Below are positions 21,411 to 32,381 of a DNA stretch of 36,449 nucleotides, piece after piece. Within the stretch, counting starts at the first letter, position 1. Every line of letters starts with the position of its first letter. Position numbers and translations under genes: made by a program. Below the pieces are notes generated by a model. It was given only the letters and a program-made list of their open reading frames with translations, made no database searches and had not been told where the DNA came from. This DNA comes from JAFGCY01 sp964609245 (lineage in GTDB: Bacteria; 4484-113; JAFGCY01), in the NCBI GenBank assembly GCA_964609245.1, contig CAZSSB010000030.1, forward strand, positions 1 through 36,449, given 5' to 3'.

Positions 21411-22814
21411 ATGACAGGCACTGATGCAGGCGACGCGACGATGATCGCCCCCGGCGTGGGCCAGGGCGACGCAACGGTGGTATCCCAGGCGGCGGGCGAC
21501 GCGACGGTGGTCGTCAGCCAGCCGGGCGGCGACATGACTGTGGCCGCGGGCCAGCTGGCCACGGTGGACCTCGGCCAGCTCAAGCCCCAGGTGGAGTACC
21601 AGCTCCGGGCGCACAACACCTATGCGCTGACGGGCCAGGTAGTGCAGAACTACCTGCTGGCCGACATCAAGGCGTTCTTCGGCGGCGGGCTGACCGGCGC
21701 GCGCGCTCCGGTGGCGCTGGCGCTGGCGATCGACCGCTCGGGCAGCATGGAGGGCAAGCCGATCGAGAGCGTCAAGACCGCCGTCGGCCTGATCGTCGAC
21801 CAGCTGACCGAGGCCGACATGCTCAGCATCGTGACCTTCGGCGAGCACGTCGAGACGCTGATGCCCGCCAGCCGCGTGCTCAACCGCGAGCTGATCAAGC
21901 AGCACGTCGACAAGATCCGCCCCAAGGGCACCACCAACCTGTTCGCCGGCATGGCGACCGCCGCCGAGCAGCTGCTGACCGCCAAGGCGCCGGAGCACCT
22001 GAGCCGCGTGCTGCTGCTGACGGACGGCGAGGCCAACGAGGGCATCGTCGAGTACCACGACATCATCGCCGAGGCGCGCAATCTGCGCGCGCGCGGGATG
22101 ACGATCACCTCCATCGGCCTCGGGATCGAGTACAACGAGGAGCTGATGAAGGGGATCGCCAAGAACACGCGCGGCAACTACTACTACATCGACGCCATCG
22201 ACCAGATCCCCGAGGTCTTCGAGCGCGAGCTGAAGGGCATCTTCGGCACGGTGGCGACCAGCGTGACGCTGCGCCTCAAGCTGGCCGAGGGCGTCGAGCT
22301 GGGCCGGGTCTACGGCTACGAGGCGGCCAAAGGCGGGCGCACCGTCAGCGTCGACCTGCCTGATCTGGCGGCCGGTGAGACTCTGCCCGTGCTGGTTCAG
22401 CTGAGCCTGAAGCCGCACCCGCGGGCGCGCTTCCGCGTCGCCGAGAGTGAGCTTTCCTTCAAGTACTTCGGCCAGGACGAGCGGCGCACGGTGCACGGCG
22501 ACATGGTGCTGGAGTTCACCGGCGACAAGGACACCATCATGGGCGGGCTGGACCCGGTCGTCGAACAGGTGATGCGCGAGAAGGACGTGGTGACCAGCCT
22601 GCAGCGCGCGGCGGCGATGATGAGAAGCGACCTCGGCACCGCGACGATGATCATCCAGCAGGCCCAGGCGCAGCTGGCGGCGGCCGGCAAGGTGGACGAC
22701 GCCACCCTGGTGGCGACGGCGCTGGGCAAGCTGGAGCAGGGCAACGTGGAAGACGCCACCAAGACGCTCAGCGTCGCCGAGTTCGAACTGGACCAGGAGC
22801 GCCGGAAGGAGTAG
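21411..22814 (+). CDS. von Willebrand factor A (VWA) domain protein with N-terminal GDAT repeats
   Basis: 467 residues. The VWA domain covers about 98-275 with a complete metal site: DRSGS (108-112), Thr in KGTTN (173-176) and Asp in LLTDGEAN (205). After it come a beta-rich domain (about 275-385) and a C-terminal helical part with REKDVVTSLQRAAAMM and EFELDQERRKE, like the VWA proteins that bind cation-dependent partners. The first 55 residues contain repeated motifs: GDATMI (7-12), GDATVV (19-24), GDATVV (29-34), GDMTV (40-44) and ATVDL (50-54). There is no signal peptide, so it is cytoplasmic. ATG at 21411 is set by GAGGTG 7 bases upstream. Confidence 0.9.
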   Translation: MTGTDAGDATMIAPGVGQGDATVVSQAAGDATVVVSQPGGDMTVAAGQLATVDLGQLKPQVEYQLRAHNTYALTGQVVQNYLLADIKAFFGGGLTGARAPVALALAIDRSGSMEGKPIESVKTAVGLIVDQLTEADMLSIVTFGEHVETLMPASRVLNRELIKQHVDKIRPKGTTNLFAGMATAAEQLLTAKAPEHLSRVLLLTDGEANEGIVEYHDIIAEARNLRARGMTITSIGLGIEYNEELMKGIAKNTRGNYYYIDAIDQIPEVFERELKGIFGTVATSVTLRLKLAEGVELGRVYGYEAAKGGRTVSVDLPDLAAGETLPVLVQLSLKPHPRARFRVAESELSFKYFGQDERRTVHGDMVLEFTGDKDTIMGGLDPVVEQVMREKDVVTSLQRAAAMMRSDLGTATMIIQQAQAQLAAAGKVDDATLVATALGKLEQGNVEDATKTLSVAEFELDQERRKE

Positions 22815-22870
22815 CAGCCGAACCCGGTCCAGAGCGGCTAGTCTGTAACACCACTACGGATGTGCCAAGC

Positions 22871-22889
22871 CCAAGGTAGAGCACCTTGG
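22871..22889 (+). other. leader hairpin with two alternative pairings
   Basis: CCAAGGT (22871-22877) pairs with ACCTTGG (22883-22889) across a 5-base loop. GCCAAG (22864-22869) can instead pair with CTTGGC (22885-22890). It lies immediately 5' of the ribosome site (GAAGGGG) of the lipoprotein gene. Confidence 0.45.
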
Positions 22890-22908
22890 CGCTGAAGGGG
22901 TAACGGTT

Positions 22909-24435
22909 GTGACCTCGACTAGACATAGGAGACATCCCGCGGTGTCACTCCTGTTCTCGTCCGCTGCGGCTTTCGCTTTCATCGCGGCGCTCGCTGTTCT
23001 CTTCGGCTGTCGTTCGGGACCGCGCCAGACTTGGCTCATAATCGGTCCCACTCAGATCGTCGAAGGCGATGAGGCGAGATTCGAGATCCTGGACTTGCCC
23101 AAGCGGACTGGCGAGTGGCGCGAAGGAAAGCTGATATGGAGCGTCGAGCCGAGCGAAGCTGCCTGGATAGAGCGCTCCGACCAGGTCCCCAGCCACTTGC
23201 CCGCGATGAAGGTCCAGTTGCACACCAATGAAGTTGACTATGACACGTCCGTAACCGTCACGTGCGTCCTGCAGGAGGGCGACCGTCAGAAGTGGATAAG
23301 CGAGTTTCCACTGAACATCCTCAACATCCCCGCCGGCTGGCGTTATGAGACGATTGCCCAGGACACCTCCCACGGCTGCAGCATGCAACTTGATTCGATG
23401 GGTCGACCAGTGATTGCCTATCGCGACATGGTTGCTGATCGGGCCACCAAGCGCACAAACGTAAGCTACACTCGTCGAAGCGTTGCGTATTGGGATGGTT
23501 CTGTATGGCAAACCAGCGCCCCGTGCCCGGTTGAACGCTGGACGAATATTCTGACGCTGGACCAACATGACAACCCATGCTTGCCATGCACAGGTCCAAG
23601 CTCGCAGGGGTATGCTCCACAGTGTCTGACTTGGGATGGAGAGGCATGGGACACCACTACGATCGATCCAGGCGCTAGATCCTCATTCATCCGCTTCGCA
23701 TACGCTGGGGGCAAGGCCACCCTTTACACGGTCTACCACATTGGTGACGATCGGACTCAGCTTGGGTTTGCCGCAAACAGCAGCGCCAAGTGGCGATCAT
23801 CACGGATCGCCATGCCAGAAGAGCTAAGGGGCTCCAAGATCGTCTACGGCTCTTCCATCCAGCCTGAGCTGAAGGCAAACAGCGAAGCGGGCACCCTTCC
23901 TCATGTACTGGTTAGCGCTGATCTGTACGGTCACGAATCAGAAGCGATCATGCTGCATTTCACGCCTGCAAACGGCGATTGGGGCTTCAAAGTAATCCAA
24001 GGGCTGGAAGGTGGGTCGTGCGCTGTAGACAATACGGAGCGATTGCACTGGCTATACAAGGCCAATGGAGGTGAGGCAGGATACGGCATTTGGGATGGGA
24101 TTGAACTGGAGAGCTATCCTCTGCCGGATTCGTACAGCGCCGCCGCAAGCGGTATAGCACTGGACGGCGAACAGCGCCCGCATTTCCTGTATACAACTCA
24201 CATGGACGGACATTGGGAGCTCGTCCATTGTGTGCGTAAGAACAGCCAGTGGATCAGTACCGTGATCGAGCTGTTGGGGACAACGCAGTGCAGCCTGGCG
24301 GTCGGCGCGGACGGCTATGTACACGTAGCAGCCATCGACTCACGTCCACACAAGCAGCTTCTCCCCGCTGGTGAGTACCATGACGGCCCAGGCGAGCCGC
24401 TATCGTTGAAGTATGTGTCGTTCCCATGCCCCTGA
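22909..24435 (+). CDS. large lipoprotein of unknown function
   Basis: 508 residues. After a basic start (MTSTRHRRHP) and a hydrophobic core, LFGC (31-34) is a lipobox, so the mature protein should be lipidated at Cys34 and act outside the inner membrane. Residues 45-145 look like an Ig-like or cadherin-like beta domain (WSVEPSEAAW). The rest repeats strand-rich patterns such as DSMGRPVIAYRDM, VAYWDGSVWQT, LTWDGEAWDTT, DGEQRPHFLYTTHMDG and GADGYVHVAAID, resembling sugar-binding/sialidase-like beta-propellers; no catalytic residues are identified. The GTG start at 22909 follows GAAGGGG by 8 bases. It has the lowest GC of the longer genes (53% in one 60-base line counted by hand, against 68% in lon). 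Confidence 0.78.
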   Translation: MTSTRHRRHPAVSLLFSSAAAFAFIAALAVLFGCRSGPRQTWLIIGPTQIVEGDEARFEILDLPKRTGEWREGKLIWSVEPSEAAWIERSDQVPSHLPAMKVQLHTNEVDYDTSVTVTCVLQEGDRQKWISEFPLNILNIPAGWRYETIAQDTSHGCSMQLDSMGRPVIAYRDMVADRATKRTNVSYTRRSVAYWDGSVWQTSAPCPVERWTNILTLDQHDNPCLPCTGPSSQGYAPQCLTWDGEAWDTTTIDPGARSSFIRFAYAGGKATLYTVYHIGDDRTQLGFAANSSAKWRSSRIAMPEELRGSKIVYGSSIQPELKANSEAGTLPHVLVSADLYGHESEAIMLHFTPANGDWGFKVIQGLEGGSCAVDNTERLHWLYKANGGEAGYGIWDGIELESYPLPDSYSAAASGIALDGEQRPHFLYTTHMDGHWELVHCVRKNSQWISTVIELLGTTQCSLAVGADGYVHVAAIDSRPHKQLLPAGEYHDGPGEPLSLKYVSFPCP

Positions 24436-24528
24436 GCTGAGCTTGGTTGTACGTTTCCTCTCAGCACTCAAACGACTACACCCGCCATTCCACGGTACTA
24501 TGTAGCGGGGCCGCGGTGCGGAGAGACC

Positions 24529-24714
24529 ATGCTGAAGTGGCTGCTGATCGGAATCGCGCTGGTGGTTGCCTGGTACATCCTGGCGCCGCTGTTCACGCCC
24601 AGCTCCATCCGGCGGCAGTCCGGCCAGAGCGACGCAGGCAAATCGCGGCGGCGGGCGCGGCGCAAGGGGCCTGACCTGGAAGTGATCGACGGCGAGGGGC
24701 GCGTCATCAAGTAG
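24529..24714 (+). CDS. small membrane-anchored basic protein
   Basis: 61 residues: one N-terminal membrane helix (4-21, WLLIGIALVVAWYILAPL) followed by a charged cytoplasmic tail rich in Arg and Lys (KSRRRARRKGPDLEV). GGAG, five bases before the ATG, supports the start; TACTAT (24496-24501) is a possible -10 box. It lies 73 bases before lon. Family not recognised; small proteins of this type are often named DUF-only. A role near the inner face of the membrane is all that can be said. Confidence 0.65.
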   Translation: MLKWLLIGIALVVAWYILAPLFTPSSIRRQSGQSDAGKSRRRARRKGPDLEVIDGEGRVIK

Positions 24715-24754
24715 ACTGGGGGCGCCGCGGCGGACAGCTGGCCGCCGGCTGCGA

Positions 24755-24763
24755 TGGTATAAT
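24755..24763 (+). promoter_or_regulatory. extended -10 promoter TGGTATAAT of lon
   Basis: TG one base before a perfect TATAAT (24758-24763), the extended -10 form that can work without a -35. It predicts a leader of about 18 nt ending in a weak ribosome site (GAGCGGA). Confidence 0.7.
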
Positions 24764-24787
24764 CCGAATTCCTGAGCGGAACAACCT

Positions 24788-27274
<2,487 letters not shown>

Positions 27275-27297
27275 GGAGATAAAGTCCGGCCGGTTGA

Positions 27298-28356
27298 ATG
27301 AGCCAGCGAGCCCGACGGTTCGCAGGACCGAGAGTGCATATGGAAGATCCGAACCCTAAGAGACGGCGCCGGCGGCCCCGCCGCAGGCGCAAGACGCAGC
27401 AGGACGCCCAGCGGCAACCGGGCGCCGCGACCAGACCGACGCGCAAGCCCACCAACGGTCGCGGAGGGGGCCGCGGCGGCGGCGGCGGCGGCGGCAACGG
27501 CGGTACACCGCGGGCGGTGCCCAAGGGCCAGCTGCCACCCAACCTGGTCTACGGCATCAATCCGGTCGCCGTGGCGCTGGAGCTGGGTCAGCTCAAGACG
27601 CTGTTCTACGATAAGGGCCGCCAGTCCGAGCGCCTGCAGCACATCCACGCCCAGGCCCAGGACGACCACGTCGAGATCAGGCCCCTGCAGCGCCAGGGCT
27701 GGTCCAGGATCCTGTCCAGCGAACTGCACCAGGGCATCGCCGGCATGCTCGCCGACCAGCCCCGGGCCTATCTGGAAGAAGTGGTAGTCGAGGCCGGCGA
27801 CAACAGCTGCATCCTGGTGCTGGACCGCGTGCAGGACCCGCAGAACCTGGGAGCGGTGCTGCGCTCGGCGGCGGCGACCGGCGTCGACGCGGTGGTGCTG
27901 CCCAAGGCCGGCGGCTGCGGTATCACCCCGGCGGTGCACAAGGCCAGCGCCGGCCTGAGCCTGATGGTGCGGGTCGTCGAGGACGAGAACCTGGCGCAGG
28001 CGATCAGCTTCCTCAAGGAGCACGGCTACTGGGCGATCGGCTGCGAGAGCTCCGAGGGCGAGGACGCCACCACCTTCGAGTTCCCCGAGAAACGCGTGAT
28101 AGTGATGGGCAACGAAGCCGAGGGCATGCGCCGCCTGACCCGCGAGAGCTGCGACTACCTGGTGCGCATCCCGATGGACTCCGGCGTCGAGAGCCTCAAC
28201 ATCAGCGTCGCCACCGGCGTGATTCTCTACCTGGCCAAGGCCGACCTGGCGCGCGCCGCCTGGGAGGAGAACAACGCCGAGGAGAACGGCGAACCGGCCG
28301 TTACCGAGGCGGAACCTGCGCCCCCCGCGATCGACGATCCCGTCAGCGAGGAATAG
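27298..28356 (+). CDS. SpoU/TrmH-family rRNA 2'-O-methyltransferase (RlmB-like) with basic Gly-rich N-terminal extension
   Basis: 352 residues. It transfers a methyl group from SAM to ribose in 23S rRNA or tRNA, and acts as a dimer with a trefoil knot. Family motifs: N-terminal substrate domain starting LVYGINPVAVAL, then motif 1 LDRVQDPQNLGAVLRSAAATGVDAV, here split as LDRVQDPQNLGAVLRSA and following, motif 2 VIVMGNEAEGM and motif 3 IPMDSGVESLNISVATGVIL. Before the usual start of the family there are about 80 extra residues: a run of Arg and Lys (KRRRRRPRRRRKTQQ) and a Gly tract (GRGGGRGGGGGGG), probably an RNA-binding disordered tail. The acidic C-terminus is also long. The ATG at 27298 has no clear ribosome site; ATG at 27340 is an alternative. 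Confidence 0.9.
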   Translation: MSQRARRFAGPRVHMEDPNPKRRRRRPRRRRKTQQDAQRQPGAATRPTRKPTNGRGGGRGGGGGGGNGGTPRAVPKGQLPPNLVYGINPVAVALELGQLKTLFYDKGRQSERLQHIHAQAQDDHVEIRPLQRQGWSRILSSELHQGIAGMLADQPRAYLEEVVVEAGDNSCILVLDRVQDPQNLGAVLRSAAATGVDAVVLPKAGGCGITPAVHKASAGLSLMVRVVEDENLAQAISFLKEHGYWAIGCESSEGEDATTFEFPEKRVIVMGNEAEGMRRLTRESCDYLVRIPMDSGVESLNISVATGVILYLAKADLARAAWEENNAEENGEPAVTEAEPAPPAIDDPVSEE

Positions 28357-28410
28357 CACCGACATCCCCGTCGGGATCCACGGCATTCAGTCACGGCAAC
28401 AGCCCGACTG

Positions 28411-28968
28411 CTACTCGAAGCTGACCTTGGGGGCCTCGCGCGCCGCGGGCTCCTCGATCTCGAAGTAGTCCGCCGGCCGGCTGCCCGCCATCCCCGCCAC
28501 CATGTTGGCCGGGAACTGCTGCTGCAGCGTGTTGTAGGCCCGCACCACGTCGTTGTAGTGCTGGCGGCTGTAGGCCACCTTGTTCTCGATGTTGGCCAGC
28601 TCCTGCTGGAGCATCAGGAAGTTCTGGTTGGCCTTGAGGTCCGGATAGGCCTCGGCGACCGCGAACAGGCTCTTGAGCGCGCCGGTCAGCATGTTCTCGG
28701 CCTCGCCCTGGGCTTCGGCGCCCTGGGCGCTCAGGCAGTTGGCCCGCGCCTCCGTCACCCGCTCGAAGACCTCCTTCTCGTGCGCGGCATAGCCCTTGAC
28801 CGTCTCCACCAGGTTGGGCACCAGGTCATAGCGCTTCTGCAGCTGCACGTCGATCTGCTGCCAGCTGGCCTCAACAGTGTTTCGCAGTTTCACCAGCCGG
28901 TTGTAGATGCTGATGAACCAGATTACGATCACGACGATGATCGCCAGAACTACGAAAAATATCCACAT
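28411..28968 (-). CDS. lemA: LemA family protein
   Basis: 185 residues with the usual LemA build: an N-terminal membrane helix (2-20, WIFFVVLAIIVVIVIWFI), then NRLVKLRNTVEASWQQIDVQ, KRYDLVPNLVETVKGYA, the helical ANQNFLMLQQELANIENKV and AYNTLQQQFPANMVAGM. These are the conserved blocks of the family, which forms a membrane-anchored four-helix bundle of uncertain function. ATG at 28968 follows AAGGA by about 6 bases. Partners such as a TPM-domain or HtpX gene, often next to lemA, are not here. Convergent with the rRNA methyltransferase. Confidence 0.95.
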   Translation of the reverse strand: MWIFFVVLAIIVVIVIWFISIYNRLVKLRNTVEASWQQIDVQLQKRYDLVPNLVETVKGYAAHEKEVFERVTEARANCLSAQGAEAQGEAENMLTGALKSLFAVAEAYPDLKANQNFLMLQQELANIENKVAYSRQHYNDVVRAYNTLQQQFPANMVAGMAGSRPADYFEIEEPAAREAPKVSFE

Positions 28969-28995
28969 GATGGTTCCTTACCCCCGTGATGCCCA

Positions 28996-29004
28996 AGTTT
29001 ACCA
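28996..29004 (-). promoter_or_regulatory. extended -10 promoter TGGTAAACT of lemA
   Basis: TGGTAAACT on the minus strand, 27 bases before the ATG, giving a leader of about 20 nt. Confidence 0.5.
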
Positions 29005-29068
29005 CTGCCGCCGCCGAAAGCCCACTCCGACAGGCGGCGGAGCCAGCCAGACCGCGTCCGGCTGGTGC

Positions 29069-29074
29069 TAAGAT
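29069..29074 (+). promoter_or_regulatory. -10 box TAAGAT for leaderless coaD
   Basis: TAAGAT, 6 bases before the ATG at 29081; no ribosome site. Confidence 0.5.
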
Positions 29075-29080
29075 GCGCCC

Positions 29081-29575
29081 ATGGGCAAAGCGGTCTACGC
29101 CGGCACCTTCGATCCGGTGACCTTCGGGCACATCGATATCGTCAATCGCGCCGCCGAGGTATTCGACCACCTGGTGGTCACCACCACCAACAATCTGAAC
29201 AAGACACCCCTCTTCAGCCTTGAGGAACGGATTGAGCAGTTGCATACCGTGCTGGATGGCACACCGCGGATCGAGATCACCCCGTTCAACGGGCTGCTGG
29301 TGGACTTCGCCCGCCAGATCGGCGCCAAGGTGCTGGTACGCGGGCTCCGGGCGGCTGCCGATTTCGACTACGAGTTCGAGATGGGCCTGATGAACCGCGA
29401 GTTGGCCCCCGAGATCGAGACCGTGTTCTTTGTTACTCGTCCGCAATATATGTTTGTGTCCAGCAAGCTGGTGCGCGAGATCGCGCGCAAGGGCGGGGAC
29501 ATCAGTTCATTCGTCCCGCCGGCTGTACAAAATGCTATAATGTCCAAATTGAGCCGGCCTGGCACCGGCCCGTAG
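29081..29575 (+). CDS. coaD: pantetheine-phosphate adenylyltransferase
   Basis: 164 residues, normal length. It joins ATP and 4'-phosphopantetheine to give dephospho-CoA, the next-to-last step of CoA synthesis, in the cytoplasm as a hexamer. Motifs: YAGTFDPVTFGHIDIV with the nucleotidyl-transferase TxGH site, LVRGLRAAADFDYE, NRELAPEIETVFF, and FVSSKLVREIARKGGDISSF, the ISSSxVRE-type loop. The start is fixed by TAAGAT 6 bases upstream. Its 3' end carries the promoter for the next gene. CoA made through this enzyme could feed the PaaK-like ligases if they are CoA ligases; that is only a general link. Confidence 0.97.
   Translation: MGKAVYAGTFDPVTFGHIDIVNRAAEVFDHLVVTTTNNLNKTPLFSLEERIEQLHTVLDGTPRIEITPFNGLLVDFARQIGAKVLVRGLRAAADFDYEFEMGLMNRELAPEIETVFFVTRPQYMFVSSKLVREIARKGGDISSFVPPAVQNAIMSKLSRPGTGP
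29533..29541 (+). promoter_or_regulatory. extended -10 promoter TGCTATAAT inside the end of coaD
   Basis: TGC directly before TATAAT (29536-29541). It starts a leader of about 56 nt that contains a GCCGG/CCGGC hairpin and leads to the coiled-coil gene at 29604. Confidence 0.6.
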
Positions 29576-29603
29576 TGCGTGCCGCCGGAACTGGGTTGAG
29601 AGC

Positions 29604-30161
29604 ATGCCTGAAACGAAGGACCCGGTCAGCGAGATCGAGCAACTACTGGACGAGTTGGAGGGCTTCGCCGAGAAGTCCCCCTGGTGGCTGGGCAATAAGA
29701 TCGCGATCCACGAGGAGGACTTCTTCAGGATCACGCAGCGGATCCGGGAGTTGCTGCCCTCGGAACTGGCCGAGGCGCGCTCGATGCTGACCAAACGCGA
29801 CCTGATCCTCAAGAACGCCCAGGAGGAGCACCGCCGCATCATCGGCAGCGCCGAGCGGCGGCTGGAAGACCTGACCAGCGAGGAGCAGGTCGTGGTCATC
29901 GCTCAGCAGCAAGCCGACCAGATCATCGAACAGGCCCGGCAGGAGGCCGAGACGCTCAAGCGAGAGGCCCTGGTCTACACCACCGAGCTGCTGGAGGACA
30001 TGGAGCAGCAATTCAGCCAGACGATCGCTTCGATCCAGAAGGGACGGGAGTTCCTGCAGTCGGAGATCAGCGACCAGGTCGAGCAGAACCTGCAGGACAT
30101 TCAGGAGCCGGAAGAGCCAGCGCCGGAGCCCGCGCTGCCCACGGTCGAACCAGTGGAATAA
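29604..30161 (+). CDS. coiled-coil protein encoded downstream of coaD
   Basis: 185 residues, almost wholly charged helix between 45 and 165 (EEQVVVIAQQQADQIIEQAR, then QEAETLKREALVYTTELLED), with an acidic Pro-rich end. This resembles the DivIVA-like or F-ATPase-b-like coiled-coil proteins found after coaD in many bacteria; their function is poorly known. No membrane helix. The N-terminal 30 residues (VSEIEQLLDELEGFAEKSPW) are a conserved-looking start. It has its own promoter inside coaD but a poor ribosome site (GAGAG just before ATG), so the start is moderately certain. Confidence 0.8.
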   Translation: MPETKDPVSEIEQLLDELEGFAEKSPWWLGNKIAIHEEDFFRITQRIRELLPSELAEARSMLTKRDLILKNAQEEHRRIIGSAERRLEDLTSEEQVVVIAQQQADQIIEQARQEAETLKREALVYTTELLEDMEQQFSQTIASIQKGREFLQSEISDQVEQNLQDIQEPEEPAPEPALPTVEPVE

Positions 30162-30185
30162 GGCATCGGGCGGCCTGGGTATAAA

Positions 30186-30200
30186 GATAATGGGTATAAA
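30186..30200 (+). promoter_or_regulatory. AT-rich promoter candidate for the metallopeptidase gene
   Basis: GATAAT (30186-30191) and TATAAA (30195-30200) lie in an AT-rich patch 48-63 bases before the ATG at 30249. Either could be the -10 box; no -35 is clear. Confidence 0.4.
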
Positions 30201-30248
30201 ATGTGTGATGGGAATCAGCCATTCGTAACCGGGTGGAGAGGTGTAACT

Positions 30249-32357
30249 ATGAGCTCTAGCAATCCGACGCGCATCCTCGCGGTACTGCTGCTGAGTGCCT
30301 TGGTGTGCGCGCTCGCGGCCTGCGGCGGCGGCGATGACACGACGGTTCCGGCCACCCCCTACCAGATCGATACGGGCGGCAACTACGTGCCTGATCTGGA
30401 CATCGAGGGCCCGTCGCAGTACTCCGGTCAGCAGCCGGAAGAGGACCCGGTTGAAATCGATCCGGTCGTGCCACCGGACGTGCCCCAGGAAGCTCCCTTC
30501 GAGTTCGGCGACAACATCTTCGCCGTTCCGCTGGACACCAACGGCGCGGGCCGGATCGTGGCCAGCAGCTTCTCACCGGGTCAGCGAGTGGCATTCATCA
30601 TGGTCAACCTGAATCCCGCCTGGCGTGATGCTCACGCGCTGCCGACGGGCGTGTTCCCGCCGCTGCCGGATTCGCGGTTCACCATCACGGCCAACCTGGT
30701 CACCAAGGGCAGCGCGATGGTCTCCGCCGACGAACTGGCGGCTGCTACCGCCGACAGCCTGGGCCCGCTGAGCGGCTACAGCGGCATCGACTTCGCCGCC
30801 GAGACCCAGCATCCGTTCGTCCTGCACGAGCGGGACGCCCTGGCCCAGGGCGTCGAGCCGTTCGCCCCGCAGCCACCGAGCAAGTCGACGAGCGCGATTC
30901 AGAAGGGCGAGCTGCGCTGGTTCATCCAGGTGGCGCCGCGGCCATCCTGGCCGCCGCGGCCGATTCCGCCGGATCCCGAGCAACCGGATCAGGACACCAG
31001 TGAATTCCAGTGGCCGCCGGGCTACAACTGCCAGATCGGTCGCCTGACGACCATCGGTGCCCACTGCCTGGTGTTCCTGACCACCGCGATCAACGACGGC
31101 CACCCGGACAAGATCCAGTTCACCGAGGACCGCCTCTACCGGTTGGCTCGCGAGTTCGATACAGTGATCTTCCCGATCGCCACGACCTCCTATGGTGAGG
31201 TGGTGAGCTATGGCGAGACCAACGTGATGCGGGACATCGACCGCTATCTGGAGCCACCGATCACCGGGGCGGACTTCGACAACAACGGCGAGTTCCTCCG
31301 CGACCTGCCCGGTGACCTGGATGCGGCGCTCGAGAACGAGGAGAAGATCAACATCTTCATCTACGACGGTCCGGACGGTGGCTTCTACATCGGCGCTCCG
31401 CTGCAGGATGAAGACACCTACGGCGAGCCGCACTCAGTGGGTTCGACTATCTACATCGGCTCCGACAACTTCCCGCCCAACGACGACTCCTGGGACGCGT
31501 CGTTCTCGATCATGGCGCACGAGTTCCAGCACAAGCTGTACTCCGACCACGGCATGCCGATGCGGCCGATCACCGGCGGCGGCGGAAACTACAACTGGCT
31601 GAATGAGGGGCTGTCCCAGCTGGACATCCACCTCTGCGGCTACACCGTCAACAGCGGCCGGATCGTCCCCTGGGCGATCGACGGGCAGCTGACCGACTAC
31701 CTCAGCAGCGTCAACCTGTCCGCGGTCTGCATGGACGGCAACACGCAGTTCCCCTATGCTCAGCAGACGCAGTACGGTAACGGGTTCCTGTTCTTCCTCT
31801 ACATGCACGAGCACTACAATCCCGGAGTGGCCAAGCGGATCTACGCACTGGGCGAGAAGGGTGAGACCGACTACATCACCTTGATCGAGGCCGGCGCGCA
31901 GTGGACCGACACCGCGGGACCGGACCGCATTGAGGGCACCGCCGATGACAAGGAAGTGGACTACAACGACTCCTTCGAGCAGATCTACACGAAGTTCGTG
32001 ATCGCCAACTTCATCGACGGCATCTACAAGGACAACGATATCGATCTGTTCGACCCGCGCTTCCACTACAACACCATCGACCTGCGCGGGACGGTCAACC
32101 TCGCGACCGGCACGATCGTGCTCCCCGGCGTCCGCACCTCGGTGTTCCCGGAGACCGGCGGCTATCCGGTGCAGTCGATCGACCGCAAGGTCATCCCCTG
32201 GGGCTGCGACTACTTGGTCTTCAGCAACGGCGACGGGCGCGATCTGGAAGTCACGGTCTACACCGACCCGTACTTCAAGATGTTCATGCTGCCGGTCACC
32301 TACAACACCGTCACCAATAAGGTTGACATCACACCCGGTGTGACGATCAACTACTAG
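30249..32357 (+). CDS. M30-like zinc metallopeptidase lipoprotein
   Basis: 702 residues. The lipobox LAAC (22-25) makes it a lipoprotein, followed by a Pro/Asp/Glu-rich linker (about 30-85). The catalytic core is MAHEFQHKLYSD, with zinc-binding HEFQH at 424-428, and NEGLSQLDIH with Glu453, about 25 residues on. HExxH plus NEGLS is the pattern of gluzincin peptidases such as family M30 (hyicolysin). A beta-rich domain precedes it (about 90-250), and a C-terminal part without motif follows. It should act on extracellular or surface proteins; the substrate is unknown. Start chosen from GGAGAGG 7 bases before the ATG and from the signal peptide. Confidence 0.88.
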   Translation: MSSSNPTRILAVLLLSALVCALAACGGGDDTTVPATPYQIDTGGNYVPDLDIEGPSQYSGQQPEEDPVEIDPVVPPDVPQEAPFEFGDNIFAVPLDTNGAGRIVASSFSPGQRVAFIMVNLNPAWRDAHALPTGVFPPLPDSRFTITANLVTKGSAMVSADELAAATADSLGPLSGYSGIDFAAETQHPFVLHERDALAQGVEPFAPQPPSKSTSAIQKGELRWFIQVAPRPSWPPRPIPPDPEQPDQDTSEFQWPPGYNCQIGRLTTIGAHCLVFLTTAINDGHPDKIQFTEDRLYRLAREFDTVIFPIATTSYGEVVSYGETNVMRDIDRYLEPPITGADFDNNGEFLRDLPGDLDAALENEEKINIFIYDGPDGGFYIGAPLQDEDTYGEPHSVGSTIYIGSDNFPPNDDSWDASFSIMAHEFQHKLYSDHGMPMRPITGGGGNYNWLNEGLSQLDIHLCGYTVNSGRIVPWAIDGQLTDYLSSVNLSAVCMDGNTQFPYAQQTQYGNGFLFFLYMHEHYNPGVAKRIYALGEKGETDYITLIEAGAQWTDTAGPDRIEGTADDKEVDYNDSFEQIYTKFVIANFIDGIYKDNDIDLFDPRFHYNTIDLRGTVNLATGTIVLPGVRTSVFPETGGYPVQSIDRKVIPWGCDYLVFSNGDGRDLEVTVYTDPYFKMFMLPVTYNTVTNKVDITPGVTINY

Positions 32358-32381
32358 CCAACTGGATTTGGAAGTGAAAGG

